NCBI GenBank assembly: GCA_946122785.1
Contig: CAMGYJ010000002.1
Coordinates: 18,326,492-18,390,491, forward strand
DNA: 64,000 nt
Origin: Linum tenue
Taxonomy: Eukaryota; Streptophyta; Magnoliopsida; Malpighiales; Linaceae
Reading direction: 5' to 3'
The notes beneath the pieces were generated by a model, which saw only the letters and a program-made list of their open reading frames with translations, searched no databases and was not told the DNA's origin. Each line of letters begins with the position of its first letter. Within the stretch, counting starts at the first letter, position 1. Of this stretch, positions 1 to 10,379 are shown piece after piece. A program made the position numbers and the translations under genes.

Positions 1-2290
1 TAAAGGGTTCTTGTGTTACGACCCGGTTCAGCGTCGTCTTTGCATTTATCGAGATGTTATCTTCTTCGAACATCTCATGTACTATGCTACCGATTCTTCT
101 CCTGGCCGCGAGTCCTGTGATTTTTTCCAGGCTTTCCCGTCATCTCTTCTTGATGACGACGATGATACTGCACTCTCCTCTCCTGCTGTGCCGACCCCTC
201 CTGTTATTCCCGATCCTCCTCCTTCCCATCATGCGGCTCCTAGTCCTCCTCCTCCCCCTTGTCGGTCCATGCACCAACCTGGGTAAACCGCCCTCCTACC
301 TCTCGGAGAATTTTATTACTTATGCGGTTGAACCTCTCGTTAGGGGTGGGCATTCGGTCGGTTCGGTTTCGACCGAACCGAAATTATGAATACCGGGTCC
401 CCGAATTCTCCCAAACCTCAAACCGAATTCGAACCGAATTATAATTCGGTTCGGTCAGTTTAAACCGAATTATAATTCGGTTCGGTTCGGTTTTTCACAC
501 AAAACCGAATTTGTTAAACTACTTGTATCTTCTCACTTTTAAATTATTTTTACCCCTAATATAAACAATAAATATGTAATTATATGCATCATCAATGATA
601 AAATCAAACTTTTCAACACATATGTCATAAAATATTTCAAATATTTAAGTCTAAAAACAACTACAAACATAAAAATCCATCATTTGGAGCTTGTAATTAT
701 AGTATTTCGGTTTTTCGGTCGGAACTTCGGAAATTCGGTTCGGTTGAGAGAACCATGGTTTCCGAACTATCCATATTTTCCTTCCGAATTCCGAACCGAA
801 TAGCATTAATTCGGTTTCGGTTCGGTTTAATTCGGGTTCGGTTCGGTTCGGGTTTACCGAACCGGTTGCCCACCCCTACCTCTCGTTGTCCCTCATTCCT
901 ACCTACAGGCTCGCGATGACCTGCACTGGCTGGCGACGATGGATGTCGAGACAGATGCTTTGGACGGAAATCATACATGGGACCTAGTCCCTCGTCCGCC
1001 ACCATCTGTACCGGTTATTGGGTCTCGTTGGGTATATACTATCAAGCTTCATTCAGATGGTTCTCTCGAGCGCTTCAAGGCTCGGGTGGTTGCTCAGGGT
1101 TTTAGTTAGGAGTTTGGTATCGACTATCCTGAAACTTTTGCTCCGGTTGTCCGTATGCAGACTGTTCAGACTGTTCTTGCCGTGGCCTCGACTCATAACT
1201 GGCCTCTCTGACAATTGGATGTTAAGAATGCTTTTTTACATGGGGATTTGAAGGAGACAGTGTACATGGAACGCCCTCCTAGTTACTCCAAAGGTGATTC
1301 CTCTATCGTCTGTCTTCTTCGTCGTTCCCTGTATGGTCTTAAGCAGGCGCCGCGATCATGGTTTGATAAGTTTCATAAGGTTGTTCTCCAAGCTGGCTTC
1401 ACGCAGATTTCATGTGATCCCTCTCTCTTTTTACGACATACTATTCATGGTATTGTTGTATTACTCATTTACGTTGATGATATGATCGTTACTAGAAGTG
1501 ATCGAGAGGGTATCAAGGAGCTCTCTGCATCTCTCAGCTCGACGTTTAATATTAAGGATCTTGGTTCTCTGTCCTATTTTCTCGGGCTTGAGGTGCAACA
1601 AAATTCTAATGGTATTTTTCTGAACCAGCGAAAGTATATTCTGGACTTGTTGGACCAGGCTCATTTCGCTGACTGCACCCCGTGCTCGACACCCATGGAG
1701 CAAAATGTGAAGCTCAGTCGTGACGATGGTGATGTATATTCTTCACACCAGGCCTGATCTCGCTTATGCTATTCAGATTGTGAGCCAGTACATGTCTGCT
1801 CCTTGCACGAGTCATCTTCATGCTGTACATCAGATCCTGTGGCTGCGTCGATACTCGGCGTTGGACGTCGGGATGGTGTGTATAGTATGGTGGTGCTTTT
1901 ATCTCTTGGCATTGCCACAAGCAGGAGAAGATCTCAAAATCCTCTACTGAAGCTGAGTACCGGTCTATGTCCAATGTTAGTTCTGAACTTATTTGGCTTC
2001 AAACGTCTTCTTACCGAGATTGAGGCGCCTATTGCTCTTCCTATGCGTCTTTTTGGAGACAACACTAGCGCTATTCAGATCGCCAATAATCCTGTTCTGC
2101 ATGACCGTACAAAGCACATTGAGGTGCATGTGCATTACATCCGGGAACTTGTTGCTGACAGATGTCTCAAGCTCTACTACATTACTTCTGAAGATTAGAT
2201 TGCCGACCTCTTAACTAAAGCAGTCTCGTCCTCTCGACATTGGTTTCTATTTGGGAAATTGATGGTGCGCACCGCCCATCAATCTGGGGG
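1..2290 (+). pseudogene. copia-1 pol remnant (integrase tail, reverse transcriptase, RNase H)
   Basis: Integrase C-terminal and linker sequence occupies about 11-340. After the MITE, RT begins with the copia signature NHTWDLVPRPP near 970-1000 and GSRWVYTIKLHSDGS near 1021-1060. RT motifs continue as LDVKNAFLHGDL near 1213-1250, SLYGLKQAPRSW near 1327 and the catalytic YVDDM near 1471. RNase H signatures (DNTSAIQIANNPVLHDRTKH) lie near 2060-2120, and ADLLTKA near 2204-2223. Breaks are visible: a stop after QGF near 1107, a stop before QLDVKN near 1210, a frameshift or deletion near 1730-1750, and a stop (TAG) before IADLLTK near 2196. The family normally makes one Gag-Pol polyprotein for reverse transcription and integration; this copy cannot. 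Confidence 0.88.
341..878. mobile_element. hAT-type MITE (copy 1) inserted in copia-1
   Basis: The 538-bp element has terminal inverted repeats starting TAGGGGTGGGC and ending GCCCACCCCTA. It is flanked by a perfect 8-bp direct repeat CCTCTCGT (333-340 and 879-886). An 8-bp duplication and these ends fit the hAT superfamily. The arms are full of CGGTTCGG / CCGAACCG repeats and the centre is AT-rich with no coding sequence. A second, inverted and shorter copy lies at 50131-50578. Confidence 0.88.
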
Positions 2291-2294
2291 AGGC

Positions 2295-2530
2295 TGTTAA
2301 TATATAATGTCGAGTGTACCATTTTGTAATTAGTAGAGCTAGGGCTAGCTATCTATTTTTCCTATATATATGTACATAGGGTCACTAGAACTGATTACCG
2401 GATTATTGTGATAATAAGATTGCCTGAGAGTGCTCACTCTCCGTGGACTAGTCCCGTTCATTTCGAACAGAGAACCATGTAAATCCCGTGTCTTGTTCTT
2501 TATGCGTGATTTCCATGGTGTGATTGACAC
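2295..2530 (+). repeat. 3' LTR of copia-1
   Basis: It begins TG directly after a purine-rich tract (CTGGGGGAGGC) and plausibly ends with CA at about 2530, giving 236 bp. A TATA-like CCTATATATATG lies at about 2360. The 3' boundary is inferred because the matching 5' LTR is outside the window, so neither LTR identity nor a target duplication can be checked. Confidence 0.65.
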
Positions 2531-2950
2531 TCTCTTCGCAACTTCAACAGATCCTTGGGCATATCTCATCCACAATCCCTTCACTACTTTGCTTGAGTGA
2601 CTTTCAGCCCACTTGCTTAGCTTCTCATAGGTCTCCTTCTCGTACTTAGAGTACACATTCTGGCACATACATTATTGACTCCACATATCATCAGTGTCAA
2701 ATGTTCATAAAGTTAAGCTTCTTGTTCTTACCCTTTTCGATGAAGGGTTGGGTGAAGTGATTCACACACCTGAAGATCAAGGAGATCATACAGTTCTTTC
2801 ACTATGGCGATGCAGGCTGGATCCTGTTTCCCATAGTTTCTCACTCGCAGAGGCGTCAAAGGGTGGATTGGGTTGGTTTTCATCAGGTTCGACTCAATTT
2901 GCGGTCAAGTTACAAACCAATTGGGTTACTCCGTTATGACAAGTTGTGTG
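2531..2950 (-). pseudogene. unrecognised gene fragment, two exon-like blocks
   Basis: On the minus strand an exon-like block near 2770-2840 reads GKQDPACIAIVKELYDLLDL and ends at a GTGTGTG donor-like site. After an intron-like stretch, a block at about 2531-2661 reads NVYSKYEKETYEKLSKWAES and continues for about 45 residues. The second block starts just after a CAG acceptor and is cut off by the copia-1 LTR. The charged, helix-prone sequence is not one I can assign. A diverged copy at 57110-57400 keeps the same exon and intron pattern, which argues for a real gene ancestor. Confidence 0.5.
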
Positions 2951-3089
2951 GGTTACGAATTGGACAGGTTACAAGTTTTTAAGGTCAGATACAGGTTGGG
3001 TTACAAATTGATTGGGTCAACCCATTTTCTTATTTCTCTTAATCCTAATCAAACTAAATTAATGTTGTTTTCATTTTCACAAGAATAAA

Positions 3090-3921
3090 AAAATACGGAT
3101 AGGCACTTAAATAGTTAAGAAAAATTTTATCAATAAATAAAGTGATAAAAACGCCGGTTTAAGTTAAAACAATGTATACAATATTGAAAAAGATTAGGTG
3201 TATAATTCAAAGTTATCCGACCAAAGATTGAAACAAACTCTGAGTTTTGATTGTACGGCAAGGTGGGCGCCTAGGTTTGACCTCGCTTAACTAGATCACC
3301 TAGTGGTCAAACCGAAATCACTTTCAATGTTTCGGTCTAATCAGTCTTATTTTTTAGTTTCCATTGATTTTTATTTGTTTAGTAGGGGTAAAATTCGCTT
3401 CTATAGTCATAACTATCGGTTTTGTGGCAATAATATCCAATTTCAGAGAAATACACAAAATGTCCAGATAATGGAAACATGTTTGAAAAATTCAGCCACT
3501 TTCGGTTAAAACTTTTACGACGTTAGAAATTCTGTCAATTACATTACCAATACGTTGATGAGGATGCCACCTTGACGCACATGCACATCAGCAACAACTC
3601 GACATACCATAGTACGTGGATGCCGCATCATACTTTAATAACGACGAATTGAGTGCAGTATGAAATTTGCCATTACTCAAATAGCATAGTACATCACCAC
3701 CAACATGAGCCCTTAATCCGCCACTACTCACTCAATCACTCTGTTTGCACCTCTAACTCCCTGCTCTCTCTGTCCAAACTAGGTATACGCACCTAGCTAC
3801 TCTCTTCATCAGCCTTATAAAAGCCCACAGATCCAATCTATCAGTTCCTCACCTTCACACCATAGATCCATCAATAACTATCCAATAACATTATTAATCC
3901 ATCCTAGTCCTAGCTAGCTAT
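3090..3921 (+). promoter_or_regulatory. orphan promoter-like region (copy 1)
   Basis: About 800 bp is clearly related to 35140-36090 (shared blocks such as CGCCGGTTTAAGTTAAAA and CTCAATCACTCTGTTTGCAC). Near its end is a good plant core promoter: TATA box CTTATAAAAG at 3814-3823, followed by a C/T-rich leader (CAGTTCCTCACCTTCACACC). No coding region follows, because the leader runs straight into the copia-2 LTR at 3922. Its original gene is not identifiable. Confidence 0.5.
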
Positions 3922-4156
3922 TGAAAGCGATATTTTAGAGAGAAGAATATTATTGGAAAACAGAACTTGATTTCTATTAACAAGAATCGCAATTGATATA
4001 CGAGAAAAGAGAGGGTTTTTAGGCACAGAAAGTGATACACGTTCCATACAATTAGGAACAGGAAAGTAGTGGAAGAAGTTGGGAGAGAGACCCAACAGAA
4101 ACAAAAGGAATAAAAGAATAAAAAGTCTTTTATTTTTAGGTACTATCTCTAATACA
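3922..4156 (-). repeat. 3' LTR of copia-2
   Basis: 235 bp. On the minus strand it begins TGTATTAGAG, directly after a purine-rich tract (CCGTTTTGCGGGGGG), and ends CTTTCA. Its 5' counterpart is recognisable at 8406-8431 plus 10290-10379, with scattered differences and a missing end. Confidence 0.8.
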
Positions 4157-7100
4157 CCCCCCGCAAAACGGAGGAGGTATCAACGACGCCGATCTTGGAC
4201 CGTAGAAGTAGAAAACGAGTGGAGGGTAGAGGCTTGGTGAGGGCATCCGCCAAATGACGAGCAGTGGGAATATAGGAGACATGTAGACAGCAGTCCTGAA
4301 CGAGCTGGCGCACAAAATGATAGTCCAATGCAAGATGCTTCATACGAGAGTGGAACACTGGATTGGAGCTGAAGTAAGTGGCGCCAAGGTTGTCGGAATA
4401 TAGTATCGGCGTGGATGGGAGGGGGTGCCAGAGCTCGTGGAGGAGATTCTGTGCCCATTCAAGTTCGGCAGCAGCATGAGCAATGTCACGATTTCAGCCT
4501 CTATACTAGAACGAGCCACAGTGCGTTGTTTTTTAGAACGCCAAGAGATGAGAGTGGTACCAAAGTAGACAAGATAGCCAAAGGTGGAGGAGCGATCATC
4601 ATGATTGCCGTCCCAATCGGAATCAGCAAAGGCAGACAAGGAAAGCGGACCAGTGGCGTGATTAATGGAGAAACCATACGAGAGCATGCCAGAGACATAG
4701 CGAAGGAGCCGCTTTACACATTGCCAGTGAGAAGCAGAAGGAGTATGCATGTATTGTGACAACTTGTTGACAGAGTATGCAATATCAGGCCGAGTGTAGA
4801 CAAGGTACTGAAGAGCACCGAGTACCTGGCGGAAGCGAGTAGCATCAGTGGCGGGGCTACCATCATGAAGAGAAAGAGTAGTGGAGGCAGTCATGGGTGT
4901 GTCAACTGCCTTAGCGTCAGTCATCATAAACCGATGTAGAAGATCAACCATGTGTTGACGTTGGGACAAGAGATAGTCGGTGGATGTAGGTATAACCTTA
5001 ATGCCCAAGAAATAGTTAACATCACCGAGTGCTTTGAGAGAAAACCAAGAGGAGAGGGCCTGCTGAAATGTCGAGAGCACGGCAGGGTCGTTGCCAGTGA
5101 GTAGTAAGTCATCTACATAGACCAAAAGGTAGAGAAGAGCCCGACCACTAGAGTACACAAAGAGAGAAGCATCAGAATGAGTCATTTTGAAACCAAACTC
5201 GAGAAGAAAGGTACTGAGGGCTGTGTACCACGCTCGAGGAGCCTGGCGAAGACCATAAATAGAACGATGTAGCCGACAGACATTGTGCAGACGATCATGA
5301 TCAAGAAACCCCGGTGGTTTAACCATTTAGACCTCGTCGTGCAAGGGGCCCTGAAGAAAGGCATTATTAACATCAAACTGAGCAATGGACCAGCCTTGAG
5401 AGAGAGCTAAAGTGAAGACAGTACGAACAGTGACCGGCTTGACAACCGGACTGAAAGTGTCAGTAAATCGACATCCGGACGTTGATGAAAGCCCTTAGCC
5501 ACGAGACGAGTCTTGAACCGTCCAATGGAACCATCCGAATTGTGCTTGACCCGATAAACCCAACGATTGCCCAGAACATTGTAGTGAGGGAGTCGAGGCA
5601 CAAGATTCCAAGTGGAGTTTGCTAATAAAGCTGAATTTTCAGCAGTGAGGGCATCAGACCATTCTTTGTAACAATGAGCCTCCTGGACCGAGCGTGACTC
5701 AAGAGGAGGCAACCCAGGCTTGAAGTAGTATGAAACAACAGTTTCTTGGGTCTGAATATCTCATCATGGGCTCGAGTCCGCATCTGATGCGTGCGAACAA
5801 GAGGAGGAGGGGGGCCAGGGGAATGCGAAGGCCCAGATGCAGGGGTGGCGAGCAGCTGCAGCAGAGGGGGAGTGGGCCTGGTGATGTGCATGCGGCGGTG
5901 AAGAGCGGACTGGAATGGTGGTAATGGTGGGCTCAATGTCCAACAGCCAGGAGGCGGTGGAAGGAGGCTGGACAGGCCTAGTAGTACCATAACCTGGAAA
6001 ATCAGACTCCACAAAAACAACATGGCGTGAGAGGAATATGAGGTTACTGTGAGGGTCTAAACAACGATAAGCACTGCGCTGAGGGCAGTACCCAAGAAAA
6101 AGACAAGGGTGAGGGCGAGGGTCAAGTTTGTGGGCCGAATATGGCCAAAGCCAAGGACAGCAAAGACAGCCAAAAACACGCAGTTTATGATAATTAGGAG
6201 AGAGATTAAAAAGTAGGGTGTATGGAATTTTACCACGTAAGGCGGAGGATGGAAGACGATTGATGAGATAAATGACAGTGGAAAAGGCAAAAGACCAAAA
6301 AATAGTGGGAAGTTTAACATGATGAAGAAGAGTGATACCAGTCTCAACCAGATGACGATGTTTTCGTTCAGCAAGGCCGTTATGCTCAGGTGTGTGAGGT
6401 GATGTAAGGAGATGGGTAATGTCGTGGTCAAGGAGCGTAAAGCGCAATTTTTGAAATTCGCCTCCACCATCCGTGTAAAGACGACGAATAGTGGTGGAAA
6501 AGAAATTCTCAACCATTTTACGAAAATCAAGAAAAACCTGGAGAACATCAGATTTATTGTGCAAAGGATAATACCATGTATAACGAGTGAAATGGTCAAT
6601 GATAACCAAATAGTAACGAAAACCATCAATCGAGGAAATAGGAACAGGACCCCAAACGCCAGTATAGAATAGATCAAAAGGTCGAGTACTGGATAAAGTA
6701 GAGACAAAAAAATGGGATTTTATGGCTTTTATTGGAAAGACAGGCATCACAAGAGGAACTACCGTGAGAGGATGAAACGGAAAGGGAAAAAGACCAAATA
6801 ATGTTGGAAAGAGACTGTTGCGATGCATGACCAAGACGAGCATGCCAAGATGTTGCAGATGTCCGAGTAGTATCCAGGGCCAGTCGAACATTCTTCACTT
6901 CACTTGGCAATTAATACACATCACCGTTGTTTTCCCCTTCAGCAGCTGCGCCCCCGTGCAAAAATCCTTCACAACAAAATGAGTGGCAAAAAATTCCACA
7001 GAGACAGGATTAGTTTGACATAACTTCGCAACCGAGATCAAATGCTTCTTGATGGCAGGGACACACAATACGTCATGTAAATGAAAATTATGGGGACAAT

Positions 7101-7245
7101 AGAAATCGTGGAAGAACCAATGTGGGAGATTGCCAAACCTGAGCCATCACCGACTAGTATCTCGTCTGGGCTTGTATAATCAGAATAAAGAGATAATTGA
7201 CCCAAATCGGAGGTGACATGATGAGATGCAGCAGTGTCCATGAGC
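4149..7245 (-). pseudogene. copia-2 pol: protease, integrase, reverse transcriptase, RNase H
   Basis: Read right to left. A protease-like segment [16 protein letters not shown] sits near 7190-7241. Integrase (about 6891-5764) keeps the D of YTDGGGEF and the E of HNGLAERKHR, but the usual first acidic residue before WGP is Gly (TGVWGP). A Pro-rich linker follows. RT (about 5712-4750) has [22 protein letters not shown] and catalytic YVDDLLLTG, and RNase H shows [14 protein letters not shown] and HLADALTKPLP. Frameshifts fall near 7150, 6690, 5470-5330 and 4490-4360. In an intact element these domains are cleaved from one polyprotein. Confidence 0.88.
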
Positions 7246-7328
7246 CATGGCCCAGAGGAGGAAGGACCCGAATGAGTTGTTGTGTGATTAGCCTGGGCCT
7301 GGCGGGCCTGAGTAAATGCCTGACGGGC

Positions 7329-8324
7329 TTAGGGAAATAGCTTGAAGCACTGACGCACAGAATGATCCGGGCGTTCACAATATTGACAGACTACCTGGGC
7401 CCTGCGTGGACGATTGGGCTCGCTGGAAATAAGTGGGCCAGTAGCTGGTTGGCGGGCTGGTGGATAAAATGGAGCATGATGGGCGCTGTCATAAGAATGG
7501 GCCTGCTGGCCCATCGGCTACTGTGGGCGAGCAACACTGCCGCGAGACGATTGTGGCCCGTCGCTGGAAGAGGGGCTCTCGACAGGAGAAAAGCAACCAC
7601 CGCCATGAGAAAAGCCACCGTTTCCACCACGACGAGAATGCCCAGAGTAGAACGCAGTTGGAACAGAGGAATGACGAGCTTGAGCCTTGAGATTGGCCTC
7701 AAATTCCACAAGAGAATCAACTAAATCTTCAATTGTAATGACAGTAGTCCTGGCGCGGACAACAGCTGTGAATTGTTTATAATCCTCACCAAGGCCCCGA
7801 AGACAGTGAACTACTAAATCCATATCAGAAACTGGGTCATTGACAAGTGCCAGCTCCGCGGCAACAAGCTTGAGATCATTTACATATGTAAGCACATCAT
7901 TATTGCCCTTTGTCATGCTAGCTAATTTGCCTTTCAGACTGATTATACGAGACTGAGAGCACCCATCATACAGTTTTTCCAGAATCAACCAAGCTTCACG
8001 AGAGGTAGCCGCACCAGAGACAAACGAATACAAAGATTCAGAAATAGAACAACGAAGGGCGTGGAGGATAAGCTTATCTTGACGAAACCAACGACGATGA
8101 GCCGGATTAGGACCCGTTGCATCATTCTCCGTGATCGTTAATGGAGGAACAATGCATGTTCCATCAATGTAGCTAATAAGATCGAGTCCCATGAGCAGCG
8201 TCTCCAGTTGAGAACGCCAGGAATTAAAATTCGTCGGCATCAGCTTCAGGGGCAGTTGAATGTGATTATGGGGTCTTCACTTGCAGTCGGCGGCGTTGCA
8301 GATGAGACAACGCAACCAGACATA
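7329..8324 (-). pseudogene. copia-2 gag with CCHC zinc knuckle
   Basis: An open stretch from 8240 (ATG) to 7518 encodes about 240 residues of a UBN2-type copia Gag: NFNSWRSQLETLLMG, then IISLKGKLASMTKGNNDVLT, ending in a Gly/Ser-rich tail. In another frame, at 7514-7329, a zinc knuckle CQYCERPDHSVRQC (C-x2-C-x4-H-x4-C) follows, so one frameshift separates capsid from nucleocapsid. Gag would package element RNA. Similar sequence upstream of 8240 suggests a start nearer 8320. Confidence 0.82.
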
Positions 8325-8392
8325 TTGTTGACGAGGAAGATGAGCTCAAATACAGAGAATTATGACTGGAACAAGCTAGCTGACCGTTGCTA

Positions 8393-8405
8393 TGCTCTGA
8401 TACCA
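8393..8405 (-). other. primer binding site of copia-2 (initiator tRNA-Met)
   Basis: On the minus strand the sequence is TGGTATCAGAGCA, the standard initiator tRNA-Met complement used by plant copia elements. It directly abuts the 5' LTR edge at 8406, which fixes that LTR border. Confidence 0.9.
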
Positions 8406-8431
8406 TGAAAGCCATATTTTAGAGAGAAGAA

Positions 8432-10289
8432 TCTATCTACACATACTATAATACACCGAAGGGAAAAACGGGAGCCCCATTTCAAATTTCCTGCAATGAG
8501 AGTGAAAGTAGGAAGGACATTTTGGTCTTCACAATTACTTTTTTTTATTCATTAAAAAGACACGTACTGGGATTCGAACCGTGACCATTTTAAAGAAAAA
8601 CAACGATCATAACCAATCACACTAAGTATATTAGTTGTATTTTTTTAAATTAAAAATATATAATAGCAGGGAGGAAAAAACTCTTCCCCCATTTCAAATT
8701 CCCCGCTCCAGGAGCGTTTGTAGGAAGGGTAGAATAAGGAATGTCAATTTTTTTCTTTTTCCTCTGTGGAACGGGCCAACTTACCGTACACATGCAGATT
8801 TAAACGGGTCCAGGAGTGTCAATTTTTTTCTTTAAGCTCTTTTATTTCTCCATGGTGATAAAATATATATGAAAAGGAAAAAACAATACTCCTTTTTATT
8901 GCTAAAAATAATAAAAATTAACAATAAACTAATGCATGGTATCTAATGGGCTAACTGCTAACCATAAAATAAAAGAGTTGAATGGGTCTGACATACACGG
9001 GATTTGGCCATCAAGTAAAACAAATGAACATCATTGGTTTGCCATTCTAAAAGCGTTTGTAGGAAGGGTAGAATATGGAGTGTCAATTTTTTCTCTTTCC
9101 TCTGTGGAACGAGCCAACTTACCGTACACATGCGGATTTAAACGAGTCCAAAAACAATACTTCTTTTTATTGCTAAAAATATAAAATTAAACAATAAACT
9201 AATGCATGGTATCTAATGGGCTAACCGCTAACCATAAAATAAAAGAGTTGAATGGGCCTGACCTACACGGGATTTGGCCATCAAGTAAAACAAATGAACA
9301 TCATTGGCTAAAATATAATGTATTTTAAAGTTATTCAATGGTTCAACCTCGACCAACCCAATTAGTCCAATTTTTATCATTTCAAATATATATTATATAA
9401 TTATTTGATATCTTAATGATAAAATTATAGTGTATTTTACAGGGAATCGTTTGATATTTGTTAGTAAAAAACTAAACAGAAAGATCTATTTGGTTATTTT
9501 AAACATTAAAACGATCCTAAACATTTTCAGTTCCTTTTGAATTTCTATGGTTTTATTCCCGAATAAGTGATGTGCAAATGGCGAATTGCAGTCATCTCTT
9601 TTCTTTCACTATTTTTTATTTTCAAATAGAAAGTTTAAAAGTTAAGAATAATTAGAATTTTGCATGGGTCGGTCAAACAGGCTTAATTTTAAGTTTTGAC
9701 CCGTTTTGATCAAGTCTAATTTATAATCACATGGTTCCCTGATACTCGATAAAAATCTCAATCCAAACCAGTTTGGCAGGTGAGTCCGTGTTACCACCAT
9801 TTTCTAGGGATACGACAACGGTGGTTCCTATCCCAAATCGTGTTGTTCGTTCTTGATTTTCTTAGATTTTATCATGGCCTGACAAAAATCAGAAAGCACA
9901 ATGACGACAAGATGAAAGTTTTATAAAGCAAATTAATCGGCCAACGGGTCGAGTAAAAGCTAGCAACGATTGTGAGATGCTAATTTTCCGAAAACCTACG
10001 AGATTGGCGATTTTTATTTGATTTTCTGGAATCCGGTTTCTATAAAACTTACTCCACCTCATCATATTACCATAAACAATATTGTTTCACAAGGTAACAG
10101 ATACTTGATTTTGGTTCATAAGGCCGATTTTTGATTCGTTGCATAATTCATGTCTCTTTCCTGCTAAAATTCATTATTTTTATCACGTGTTTCCAAAAAA
10201 AACTATACAACAATAAACTATACACCCCATTACATTATCAAATTTCATACTTCACCTTCCTCCGGCCAACTGGCCGGGGCCCACGCTAG
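8432..10289 (+). mobile_element. non-autonomous Helitron (Helitron-1) inside the copia-2 5' LTR
   Basis: The 1858-bp insertion starts TCTATCTACAC after an A and ends with a GC-rich hairpin (CCGGCCAACTGGCCGG), a short spacer and CTAG before a T. These are standard Helitron features: 5' TC, 3' hairpin plus CTRR, insertion between A and T, no target duplication. The flanks 8406-8431 and 10290-10379 rejoin to match the 3' LTR at 3922-4156 apart from a 2-bp difference at the joint. No rolling-circle replication gene is present. The 3' hairpin is shared with Helitron-2 (end at 24877). Confidence 0.9.
8712..9310. repeat. imperfect tandem duplication inside Helitron-1
   Basis: Two successive copies (about 8712-9040 and 9052-9310) share GCGTTTGTAGGAAGGGTAGA, CCGTACACATGC and AATGCATGGTATCTAATGGG in the same order. 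The first copy is longer by roughly 70 bp. No convincing coding sequence is present. Confidence 0.75.
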
Positions 10290-10379
10290 TATATATTATT
10301 GGAAAACAGAACTTGATTTCTATGAACAAGAATCCCAATTGATATACAAGAGAAGAGAGGATTTTTAGGAACAGAAAGT
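10290..10379 (-). repeat. distal remnant of the copia-2 5' LTR
   Basis: This stretch continues the LTR interrupted at 8431 and matches about 3947-4036 of the 3' LTR (blocks such as GGAAAACAGAACTTGATTTC). Similarity stops at about 10379, so the end of the LTR is deleted or replaced. Confidence 0.8.

Larger units (their letters stand above)
1..2530 (+). mobile_element. Ty1/copia retrotransposon, 3' portion (copia-1)
   Basis: The element enters the window already inside pol and runs to a 3' LTR. In order one sees the end of integrase with a Pro-rich linker, reverse transcriptase, RNase H, a purine-rich tract (about 2286-2294) and an LTR starting TGTTAATATA at 2295. The order integrase, RT, RNase H defines Ty1/copia. 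The 5' LTR, gag, protease and integrase core lie outside the window. It is interrupted by a hAT-type MITE at 341-878 and carries in-frame stops, so it is dead. Confidence 0.9.
3922..10379 (-). mobile_element. Ty1/copia retrotransposon (copia-2), degenerate
   Basis: A nearly complete copia element on the minus strand. The 3' LTR is at 3922-4156, pol and gag run from about 4149 to 8324, the primer binding site is at 8393-8405 and a 5' LTR starts at 8406. The 5' LTR is cut after 26 bp by a Helitron (8432-10289), resumes at 10290 and fades near 10379, so its outer part is lost. The order gag, zinc knuckle, protease, integrase, RT, RNase H confirms copia. Several frameshifts and stops make it non-autonomous. 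Confidence 0.9.

Noticed and set aside
5764..6707. Second long minus-strand frame overlapping the copia-2 integrase (6057-6707)
   Set aside because: Shadow of the integrase frame; hydrophobic by composition only.
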